Below, piece after piece: positions 50,403 to 61,200 of a stretch of DNA of 64,000 nucleotides. This DNA is from JAAYJK01 sp964501655 (GTDB taxonomy: Bacteria > Bacillota > Syntrophomonadia > Syntrophomonadales > Syntrophomonadaceae), in contig CAZCTN010000011.1 in NCBI GenBank assembly GCA_964501655.1, positions 19,477 to 83,476 of the forward strand, written 5' to 3'. The notes beneath the pieces were generated by a model. The model was not told the DNA's origin. It searched no databases and saw only the letters and a program-made list of their open reading frames with translations. The translations under genes were made by a program, and so were the position numbers. The first letter of the stretch is position 1. Every line of letters starts with the position of its first letter.

Positions 50403-51983
50403 ATGGGTAAAGACAATCCTTATTTCAAATGGCTGGCATTATTACTGCTAACCGGATGTATCTATTTAATGTTAGCCTACCATCTGTCTGCTGATTTGGA
50501 CAAAAAAACCGCCGACATCAAGAGCCGGGACATAGAATCTCTCCGCAATGAGGTCAATACGGCGGTAATGATGCATGAAAAGTTGTCCGTATACTTCTTC
50601 AATGAGAAAATCAACCTCCCCCTGGTATTGGAACCTGTCTCAGCAGCTTCGCATTCCTCAGATGTGCTGCAAACAGAACAGGCCCGACAGCAGTTATTCC
50701 ATGCCATATACAGCGATTATAGCGTTATCAGTCATTATGGTTTCAGGCAAATGCATTTTCAATTGAGTGATGGCAGCAGTTTTCTGCGCCTGCACCGGCC
50801 CGGGTTCTTTGGAGACAATATAGCTGAAGTACGAAAATCCATCCAGGAAGCTAACGTCCGTCAAAGCTGTGCCTCCGGATTTGAAATCGGTCGGATACAC
50901 TGCGGATACTATTTTGTCTACCCGCTATTTTACCAGGGCAATCTGATCGGTACCATGGATATGACTATCTCCCCGGAAACGATACAGAATATTCTGGACA
51001 CCTCTTTTCCCCACCAGCGCCATGAATTTCTGGTTAAAAGAGACCTTGTTGACAGCATAGTCTACGAATCGGAAAGATCCAACTATATGATGTCTTTGTT
51101 AAGCGATGCCTTTTATTATGATCTGGAGGCTTACTTGGCCAACAGCAAAAAATGGGATGAATCGGAAAGCCACCTTATTCTCCGGATAATCAAGGGGATC
51201 AGCCAGGACCCCTGGTTGCTGGAGAACCTGAAAGACATGCATGATTTTGCCGTGGAAGCAAAGGTCGATGGGGAAAATTACCTGGTGTCTTTTGCCATGG
51301 TAAAGTGCTATGACGGCACCCCGACGGCTTATTTTGTAGCTTATGCTCCTGACCAGCAGCTCCCGGCAGTACGATCGGCCTATTATCTCACCATGGTGCT
51401 GTTGACCCTGCTCTATTTGATTTTTGGCACCGTTTCCTGGTACTTCATCAGAAATCGGATGAAATTGGAAACCCAGGCTCATATCGATCCCCTTACCCGG
51501 ATCTACAACCGTTATAGGTTCCTGGAACTAGCCTGCCTGGAGGTAGATAAATTCAGGAGATATGGTCGTCCCATGAGTATAATATTGTTTGACCTGGATC
51601 TTTTCAAAAAGGTAAATGACAGTTATGGGCATGCGATGGGAGACTATGTATTGAAAACTGTGGCCCAGATTATCAATCATAATAAACGCAGTTCCGATCT
51701 CCTGGCCCGCTGGGGAGGAGAGGAATTCATCCTTCTTTTACCGGAGACCGCACTGGAGGAGGCTCTGGCGGTGGCAGAAAGGTTGAGGATTTCTCTGGCC
51801 GATTACCAATTTGACAAATGCCATCAAATTACTGCCAGTTTCGGGGTGGCAGAAATAGAACACAGTGATGAAAGCCTGGATACCTTAATCGAAAAGGTTG
51901 ATCAGGCATTATACAAAGCTAAAAACAACGGTAGAAACCGGGTAGAAAAACACCGAGCCGAAGAGCCCAGCCTGTTTGATTAA
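50403..51983 (+). CDS. Membrane diguanylate cyclase with Cache-type sensor and I-site
   Basis: 526 residues from the ATG at 50403 (GGTGG about 9 nt upstream; a TTG 66 bp earlier has no ribosome binding site). The first helix (WLALLLLTGCIYLMLAYHL) and a second at about 335-355 flank an extracytoplasmic double-Cache-like sensor (MHFQLSDGSSFLRLHRPGFFGDNIAE; GFEIGRIHCGYYFVYPLF). The C-terminal GGDEF domain reads RWGGEEF, an active-type signature. RSSD lies five residues upstream, matching the RxxD product-inhibition site. It makes c-di-GMP, the ligand of the tandem riboswitches at 21.7-21.95 kb. Confidence 0.95.
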   Translation: MGKDNPYFKWLALLLLTGCIYLMLAYHLSADLDKKTADIKSRDIESLRNEVNTAVMMHEKLSVYFFNEKINLPLVLEPVSAASHSSDVLQTEQARQQLFHAIYSDYSVISHYGFRQMHFQLSDGSSFLRLHRPGFFGDNIAEVRKSIQEANVRQSCASGFEIGRIHCGYYFVYPLFYQGNLIGTMDMTISPETIQNILDTSFPHQRHEFLVKRDLVDSIVYESERSNYMMSLLSDAFYYDLEAYLANSKKWDESESHLILRIIKGISQDPWLLENLKDMHDFAVEAKVDGENYLVSFAMVKCYDGTPTAYFVAYAPDQQLPAVRSAYYLTMVLLTLLYLIFGTVSWYFIRNRMKLETQAHIDPLTRIYNRYRFLELACLEVDKFRRYGRPMSIILFDLDLFKKVNDSYGHAMGDYVLKTVAQIINHNKRSSDLLARWGGEEFILLLPETALEEALAVAERLRISLADYQFDKCHQITASFGVAEIEHSDESLDTLIEKVDQALYKAKNNGRNRVEKHRAEEPSLFD

Positions 51984-52140
51984 TACCGCTTTGATTACTT
52001 TCCATCTTTTTTTCCAGCACAGGAATATCATAGGTTCTTTCCCCTGTCATCACCGGCTCGGTTGGCTTTGCTATTCCCAATCACGCTAGAAAATAAGGAG
52101 GCAAAAAGGATTCCTCTTTGTTATCTACTACCAAAAGAGA

Positions 52141-52176
52141 GAAGGGGTGGGATACTTCTCCACCCCTTCTTCGGTT
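52141..52176 (+). terminator. Terminator hairpin after the diguanylate cyclase
   Basis: A 10-bp perfect stem (GAAGGGGTGG/CCACCCCTTC) with a 9-nt loop, followed by TTCGGTTT. It lies about 155 bp after the stop. Confidence 0.6.
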
Positions 52177-52204
52177 TAAGACTTCTAAAGCCATCCATGG
52201 CTGC

Positions 52205-52277
52205 AACGAGGCGGAGGATTAGACCCACCGCCCGTTCTCCCACCGCTTAAAGAAGCGGCGGGAGCACTGGCCTCGTT
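52205..52277. repeat. Nested inverted-repeat RNA-like structure at the 3' end of the giant gene
   Basis: Outer arms AACGAGGC/GCCTCGTT enclose an inner hairpin (TCTCCCaCCGCTT, AAAG, AAGCGGcGGGAG). The right outer arm overlaps the stop codon of the giant surface protein. It resembles the terminal hairpins or right-end RNA of IS200/IS605-type elements, but no transposase or TnpB is nearby. Confidence 0.5.
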
Positions 52278-55200
52278 ACAGTATCTGGGAAATAACCGTA
52301 GCAGCTTCTGCTCGACTAGCCGACGCTGCAGGCCTGAAGCTATGGTCAGGATATCCTGACATTATTCCATGTCCGCTCACCTGAGACACTGCTTCTATAG
52401 CCCAATCGGATATCTGATCTGCATCAACAAAGCTTATTTGCACTTCTATCAATTCCAGATCCTTTGCCCGGTCAATCATCACTGCCATTTGCTCCCGGCT
52501 TATTAAGTCATCGGGACCAAAGGTTTGATTGCCATAACCGTTGATGATTCCATGTGCTACCGCGGTAGAAATATAGTCCTTGGCCCAGTGGTGATCAGTA
52601 TCATTGAATACCATTCCGGGCTTTAGCTCTAATCCCATGGCTTTCACCAATATGGTGGCAAATTCGGCCCGGGTTATAGTATTATCCGGTCTGAATGTTC
52701 CATCCAGGAACCCGGTGATTGCTCCGGAATTTACCAGCTGTTCAATTGCGGTTCTTGCCCAGTGATCAGAGATGTCGATCAGGTAAGGTACTTCTGCAGG
52801 TACAGTTGTTATACCAGAGGCTGGCACCAATTCGTTTACGACAACCGGCTGCGGCTCCTGCTGTACTGCAGTACCAACACCGCCACCGCCTGCAGAATCA
52901 GTACTAAATTCCCAGGTATAGATCCTGCCCAGTGTACTGCCGTTATTGGCTGCAAAGTCGGCATCAATCTTCACCACGTAGGCTGTTCCTGCCTCCAGGT
53001 TATTATAATACAGTTCCAATCTGCGTATCTTTACTGCATCATCTCCGCTTCCAACTTTAATGTAGTTATAGTCGTAGTAAGTAACCCTGCTGTCATTGGA
53101 CTTCTTGTACACTGTTATTTTGCTTAAACATCCCGGCAGATTATTGTCTACGCCGTTGCTGAAGTCAAAATATAATACGGTGTTGTCAGATGCTGCAGTT
53201 CCCAGAGAGAATTCCACCGTCATCCCTCCGGTCGTTCCGCTTCCTGCTCCGCCGCCATCACCGGAGCCAGCGCCGCCTCCAGATCCATCATCACCGCCAG
53301 AGCCGGATCCACCTGATGCATCAGTGGTAAATTCCCAGGTACAGGGTTCGCCCAGGATAGTACCGTTGTTGGCCGCGAAATCGCCGTCGATATTCACTAC
53401 ATAAGTGGTTCCAGCCTGCAGGTTGTTGTAGTTCAACACCAGTCTGCGTATCTTATCTGCGTCAGTATTGCTACCCTCTTTGATATAATCATAGCTGGAA
53501 TAAGCAATGCTGCCGCCGCCGGATTTTTTGTAAACCTGTATTTTGCTCAAACAATCAGGCAGGTGGTTTTCGATTCCATTACTGAAATCAAAGTGCAGCA
53601 CCGTGTTGCTGGCTGATTTATACGGAGTGCTGAAAACTACCGACAAGCCTCCAGCGCTGCCATTGTTAACCTCAACGTCAACCGTCTTGCTCATAACGCT
53701 AATATTCCCAGCAGCGTCCCGAGCTTTGATCCCAAAGGTGTACACGGTATTGGCAGTAAGTCCGGTAATGGTGTAATCCGTCGTATTTCCTTCAATATCT
53801 GCCTGCTTGGAACCGTCTACATAGATCTCATAAGCGGTCACGCCGATATCATCATCGGCAGGAGTCCAGAGCAAAGTAACGCTGTTTTCGGTGATATCGC
53901 TCGCTATCAGGGCGAAATAGGCGGGCCAGGCAGGCGCGTCCATATCTTCGGTATAGCCGGCCATTACAGCCAGAGCAGGTACTTTGGAATCGACTTTGCT
54001 GTTATTACCCAATTGGCCGTTGTCATTTCTGCCCCAGACATATACCTTCTGCATATTTCTGAAGGCGATGCTGCTTTCGGTCCCTCCGCCTATGGCAGTA
54101 ATGCCCGTTAAGCCTGCCACCTTAACCGGTGCAAGATGAATATCGGTCTTGCCGGTACCCAGCTGGCCGTACAGGTTCTTGCCCCAGGTGTAAACATTGC
54201 CGTCCTGGTCTAAAGCCAGGCCATGGTATCCGCCGGCAGCTACTGCTACCACGTTATCCAGACCAGATACGATTCCATAAGGATTGGGATTGGCGGGTGT
54301 ACCGTTACCCTGAGTACCATTGCCGTATTGACCAAAATTGTTGTCACCAAAGGTCAAAACGCTTCCGTCTTCCTTCCATGCCACTACGAAGTTCTCCCCG
54401 GCGGCAATAGCGCAAATGCCCATCGGTGCTGAATAGTTCGGTATCGGTGTCCAGGTGGTTGCACCGCCCGCATCAACAAAGCTGCCAATACGACAGATTC
54501 TGCCGTCATTAAAGAGATAGGCACTGAAATTACGTGAAGCGGCAATTCCTTTCACTCCCGTCAGGGGATAATTTACTGCAGGAGATGCTGTGCCATAGTA
54601 GAGCTGACCCGGAGTATGCCCGTCAATACCGGAGAGGAGATAATAGTTAGGCGGGCCACTGTCTTCAACACCCCAGCCTAATACTGTCTCATCATTTTTC
54701 AGAGCAATATTGTGGTCGGCAGCGGCAGCAATGGCCTTGATATCACCGGAAGTGATAATCTTGACCGGCACATTGCTGTCGGTAGTACTGCCATCACCCA
54801 GCTGATAGATGTGATTTCTGCCCCAGGCCCAGACATTGCCGTCCTGATCCAGTGCCAGGCTGTGGTTGTCACCAACCGCCACCGCTGCTATGTTGGCCAG
54901 ACCGTCTATCTTGACCGGGATCAGTCGTTCAGTGTTGTCGCCCAAGCCTAGCTGACCATAGTCATTTTGTCCCCAGGCCCAGACACTGCCATCATCACCG
55001 ATCATCAGAGTATGCCCGGCGCCCATGGCCAGTTTTCCAGCACCCTGCATGACAGGATTCCATTCACTCATGGTGGTGATAATTTCCGGTCCGGTAACAG
55101 ACCAATCACTGTTGACAAAACGAGCTTCCAGCTTGAAGATATAAGTCTCGCCTTTGGTTAGCCCTAGAACATTATAACTTAAGGTGTTGCCTGATACGGT

Positions 55201-58200
55201 GGTAAGCAGGTTCCCATCCTGGTAGACAGCAAAAGTGGAAACCTCGGGATCAGGTTTCTCCCAATTTAGGGTCAATCCTGTCTCAGCCTGGTTGGTGATC
55301 TCTATTGTGCCGCTGTCAGGCCAGACCGGCGCGTCAGCCGGAACCATGTTTAAGGGTACCTCTGTAACCTCGGTACCGATAAACTGCAGTAGTGTACCAT
55401 CCGTCTGCAAGGCCAAACCGCCATTGGCCGAACTGACCAGTTTCACTACATGGTTGAGACCGCTGATCGGTTCTCCCAGCATCGGCTCGGCACTGTAAGC
55501 AACATTACTTGCCTGCCCGTCCGTACCCAGTACATAGGGGCCGTCAGCTATGACGGATTTAATCAAAGCAGCATCTTGCACCCGGGTGGGGGCAGAAGCA
55601 TACGAACCAGTGTTGTTGCTGCCCCAGATATAAGTGGTACCGTCAGCTTTTAAAGCCATACGAACAGTATTACTCTGGTCTATGCCTTCGGCGTCCACAG
55701 CCACAATCTCGCTCAGGCCAGCTACCTTGGCCGGGGCGTTGCCGCTGGCGAAGCTGTAAACATCTCCGTCTCCGCTCACCGTCATAAACATCCTATATCC
55801 GGTGGCCACATCGATCACATCATTGAGTCCGTTCACTTTTATTGGTGTTCCGCTGCGCTGGTCAATTGTCGATAGTCCCGCCTGCGCCGAGTTGCCCCAG
55901 ATCCATACCTCGCCGTTTTCATCCAGGGCGGCTACACTGCCGAAGCCATAGTGCAATTTTTCTATGGCTACCGGCAGACCAATTACTTTCTCCGGTACAT
56001 GGTTGCCATATCGTCCGCTGGTGCCGGAAGGCACTATTCCTTTGCCCAGCTGCCCGTATTCATTGGATCCCCAGGCCCAGACGGCCCCGTCCTGATCCAG
56101 GGCAAAACAGCTGTCCCGCCCTGCTTCCAGAGCAACAATATTACTCAGGGTTTCAACTCGGGTGGGTACCTCTCTGCTGTCGGTGGTGCCATCGCCCAGA
56201 GTTCCATAATCATTATTCCCCCAGGTCCATACACTGCCATCATCTTTGAGCATCAAGTAATAACGGTCAGATGGCAATTGCCGCGAGCTATATGAATTAT
56301 ATCCAGCAGCAATATCGGTCACGCCATATGGCCCGACTGAGACATCAAAGGTCCAGGTGAAGTTGCGTCCCAACAGAGTTCCATCCGCTGCCTGCAAAGT
56401 ATCTTTAACAGTCAGTACATATTGTCCGTCAGTTACCAAATCCGGAGCAACAGCTATTTTCAATAAGGAGGTACCGCCGGCTTTTTCCAGGTAGGTAAAA
56501 GCGCCGCTCTCCAACAGAATAACTGTTCCATCCCCGTTCTTTATCTCAAAGTTATTCAGCCAGCTATTATTGGCTAACTGCCTGTCAAAGCTGAAGGTGA
56601 AAGCCACGCTGTTTTTGGTAAAGCTGCCGTCCACTGCATTGTTCAGGGTATTGCTGTCAGCATCGTAATCAACATTATGGGAAAGGGGCTGATTCAAATT
56701 AAAGGGGAAGGCGGCACCGGCTGTAATCGAACCGGGTGCTGTCCACTGTACCAGGGTTAACTTATTATCAGTCTTATTCCCTTTCAAGTCTTCGGCTTCC
56801 ACAGCAAAAGTGTATTCTGTCGATCCGCTCAGACCGGTTACAGCAGCCTCGGTTGTGTCTCCAGCCACGGTCTGAACTTTTTCCCCGTTACTGTAGATAT
56901 TATACTGGGTCACTCCTACGTTATCCGCAGCCGCATCCCAGTACAGGGTAACGGAGCTGTCTTTTATGTCTCTGGCCTGTAAAGTACTGCCCTCCGGCCA
57001 AACTGGGTTTACCTCGTCGGCGATGGTGGTTACATCCCCGCTCAGATCTGCGCTGTTTCCGGAAAAGTCGCAGGCTTTAACAGTTACATTATAGGTAGTT
57101 TCTCCTGCCAGCCCGATAACAGTATAACTCAGCACATTAGCTGCCACTTCTGCCACCGGTTCCCCGGCACTATCAAGATAAATCTTATAGGTTTCTACCT
57201 GATAATTGTCTGCAGCCGCCGGCCAGGATATGGTCAGATGATCCGAAGTGATATCGGTAAAGGTTAACACGTCAATATCCTGCCACTTTGGAGCAGTAGT
57301 ATCAGCGGCAGGAGTAGTGGATGCAGCTGTCAGAGGATCACTGAAGTTTTCCAGATAATCCCGGGCCACAATCTTAAAGGTGTAAGCCGTATTGACTGCC
57401 AGTCCTTCCACATCACAGCTGGATGCTTCGGGGGACAGTACTGCCAGCATTTCATTCCCCCGATACACTTGATACTGGGTAACCGCCACGTTGTCTGCTG
57501 CCGGCGGCCAGCTCAAAGTAGCAATTGTGGGGGCCTTGTCAAAGCTAACCTTTAAAACATCCTCTGTTCCCCAGCATGGAGCTTCTTTATCAGCCACATC
57601 AGTGGAAAACTGCCAGGCAATATCCAGACCGATTTGTTTGCCGCTTTGAGCTGCCAGGGTTTTATCCACCTTCACCACATAATTAGTCTTATCCGCCAGC
57701 TTAATGCCGGTTGCCGTCAGATCAAGGGTTAAAATACCCCGGCCGCTGTTCTCACTGTATTTAAAATTAGCATCCTCCATAGGCACTTGATCTCCGGTTG
57801 CGGTATTGGTGAGGGTAATCTTACTATCATAATCAGCTGCCAGGGGTTCCTGAAATTCCCAGGTAAACTGAATATTTTCCGGATCCTGGGCTGCCAGCAC
57901 CTGGTTCAGCGCTCCGCTGATACTGTTTAAAGATCCCCGTTTATTGTCTGCATTGGTCAGGGCAAAGGGTATCCCGGATCCGGCAGTTGGATCAGTCCCC
58001 ATGACAAAAGTGATTTTGGGATCACCCTTGGAGGAATTTTCCGAGCTGTCAAATGCCTTGACTGAAAAACTGTAGGTTTGACCGGGTTCCATTTCCAAAT
58101 GGAATGAGTTCGGTCCGCCGTGTTGGTACGGATCGTAATAAGTATAACATTCATCAAAGCTGCGATAATCGGATGTTGGTTCGCCACGGTCAGCATATTC

Positions 58201-61200
58201 TACCCAGTAGCCCAGCCAGTTGATGACTACATATCCCCGCACGGCAACATTATCCTCAGCCGGAGTCCATTGAATCTTCACTGAGCTCTTATCCGTAAAC
58301 TCTGACAGGGTAATGTTGGTACCTGACGGCCAAATCGGTGAATAGGTGTCCTGATCCGGGTTGCCGCTGTTTACAGTCATCGACCTGCCTTCACTCCGGT
58401 TCCCGGCAGCATCCACCGCGTAGACGGTATAGGTGTAGTTGGTGTTGTCTAAATCCAGAGCATCGGTATAGCTGTTGGTATATGCATCCACAACAGCGAT
58501 TTGCAGATCATTTCTGTACAGCAAATACCCGGTTACGGCCACATTATCCGCTGCCCAGGGCCAGTGATAGGTGACATAGGTTTTATCGTAGTTGTAGACG
58601 GTGCTTGTGGACCAAGAGCCGTTATTGGTCCAGTAAGGAGGCGTGGTATCGGGTTCACCCTCCAGGGTACTAATCGCCAGTTTAGGACCTGTAGTACTGT
58701 AATTACCGGCTTTGTCCCTGGCTTCCACCGTAAAAATATAAGCAGTAGCCGGGGTAAGCTGTCCAACATGACAATTAAAGGTGCTGGCGCCAAGATCGGC
58801 TACGGTGCTACCGTCTTTCAGCAGGCGGTAGCCGGTAACCTCTACATTATCTTCGGCTGCTGTCCAGCTTAGATCCAGATTGTCGGTCAGTACATTGTCG
58901 GCTGTCAGCTTGCTGTCAACTGGCCAGACAGGTGCCTGGTCATCAGTCAGCAGAGTCGGAACCTGCAGAGTAAGGTCTGAAGTATAATTGGATTTGGCAT
59001 CTCTGGCCCGTAACACAAAGTTATATGTTGTGCCAGGGGTCAAATCTTCCATTCTATAAGTGGTGGTTTGGCTACCAAAGCACTGAATTAATTCCAGTGT
59101 CGGCCCCTGCTGATAAAGCTGGTATTCTGCGATGCCAACATTATCCTGGGCTTGCGGCCAATTCAATACCAGGGAGTCTGTACCCACATTTCTCGCCGTA
59201 AGCTGTGCCCCGGCAGGCCATACAGGCGACTCCGTATCGTCTACAGCAGTTGTATAGTAAAAGGCGAAGATTTTGCCCAGCTTCGCTGCACCGTTATTAG
59301 CGGTAAATTCCGGGTCGATTTCAATTACATACTCAGCTCCCTTGGTCATTTTGTCCAGGGTAGCAGTTCCGGGTTCAAATTTCAGCATACGGGTTTTGGC
59401 ACTCCCGGTATCGCCATCGCCGGTGCCATCACCGGTTCCGCTGCCGCCGCCAGTGCTGATATACTTGAAATCTCCAGCATAAAATACTCCTTCAAGAGTA
59501 GAAGTATAGGGTTCCGTTCCCAGGTCCAGAATTATCTCCTGGTTGGTACTTACGTCTATCAGATGAATACATTCCAGATTGAATCTTAAGTTCTTGTCCA
59601 GGCCATTGCTGAAATTCCAGACCAGGCTGAAATTGTCCATATCTACCGGGTTGACAATCTGATAGTTGTGATAATAACCTGCTTCCCCCAGATCAATGGC
59701 AGAAGGTGAAAAATTAAAGGTTAACCCTCCTGCACCGGGTGTAACCACCATCGTCTCTATGGCATCACCCAGTTGACCCAGTTCATTGAAGGGCTTAACC
59801 GCAAGGATGTATTTTTCTCCGCTGTTTAGCCCGTACAGTTCATAATAAACCTGAATCGGCGGAAGGGTTGCATCCTCAACTCCGTCAACATAGACTTTGT
59901 ATCCTGCCAGGTCGTTGGTGTTGCTCACCTGGGGCCAGCGCAGGATCAGTTCGGTAGCCAAAACACTTTCGGCAGTCAGTGCGGCATTTTCCGGCCACTC
60001 AGGAACTACCGGCAGAGTTTTGGCACTGACCTCGATAGTCCTGCTCTCATTGCGGGCCGCGTCCAACGCGCTGACAGCAAAACTGTACGTGGTATTGGAA
60101 GCCAGGCTGCCTACAATGTGGCTGGTACTGTTGTCGGCGGTTTCTGTATTGCTGACCACACCATTATCATCACTGACCATTATTTTGTATTTCGCCACAG
60201 CGGTGTCATCGCTTGCTTCCGGCCAACCCAGAGCAATACTGCTGGCAGTGATTTCACCCACAGTTACCTGAGCATCCGCTCCCCATTCGGGAGCCAGGGT
60301 GTCGGCAGTGTTGGTGCTGAACTCAAAGTAGTTTATCTTGCCTAGATATACAGGATTATTTCCACCAGTACGGAATTGAGGATCTATGGTAATAGCATAT
60401 TCTTTATCTGCTTCCAGATATTTGGCAATGTTAGGTTTGAAAACAAAATATACTGAACCAGAACTAATTTTACTGATCGAAAAATCGCCTGAATTTACAA
60501 TAGTCCCGGTTGCCCAACTATTAGGATTGCTGGCCAAGCCGCTCACAGCAGTGGAAAAATCGCCATAATCCAACTCGATTTCCTGTCCAACTGTCAGATC
60601 AAAGAGACGATAGGATTCGATATTATCCTTAAGAGCGGTCAAGCCATTAGTTGTGCCGGTTGGATTATTGAAGCCGTTCTGAACATACCATTCAAAGACA
60701 TCTGAGTCAGGCTTTATGGCCTTATCATATGTAAAGGCAGTCTCATATGCAGTTGTCCTGCCGCTGTCCTGAGCGGCATCCGGCTGGAATTTATACCTGC
60801 TGCTGCTGTCGCTGAGGGGCAAGGACACAAACTCAAAGGTTGCTGAGTTGGTTGGGGTTACTACCATGCTCTCCAGGCTAGTGGCACTTTCCCCGGCCGT
60901 ATTAGCAGCTGTAACCTTTATATCGTATCGGTAACTGGAACTAAGTCCGCTTACTGAACAGGTAGTGCCATTAATGGTAATGTTGTCGCCTGGAACTAGA
61001 GTAGTAACTCCACCGGCAGTATTGCTGACTACCACCTTATAGCTTTCCGCTCCACTTGCTTCGGGCCAGCCGACGTTAAAACTACTTGAAGTTACTTCGT
61101 TCACGGTCAATGAAGCACCCGGGGCCCATGCAGGTGTTTCTGATTTAGTTTGGAAGTTAAAACTGTACACCTTGCCTAGAACAGTAGGATTATTCCCACC

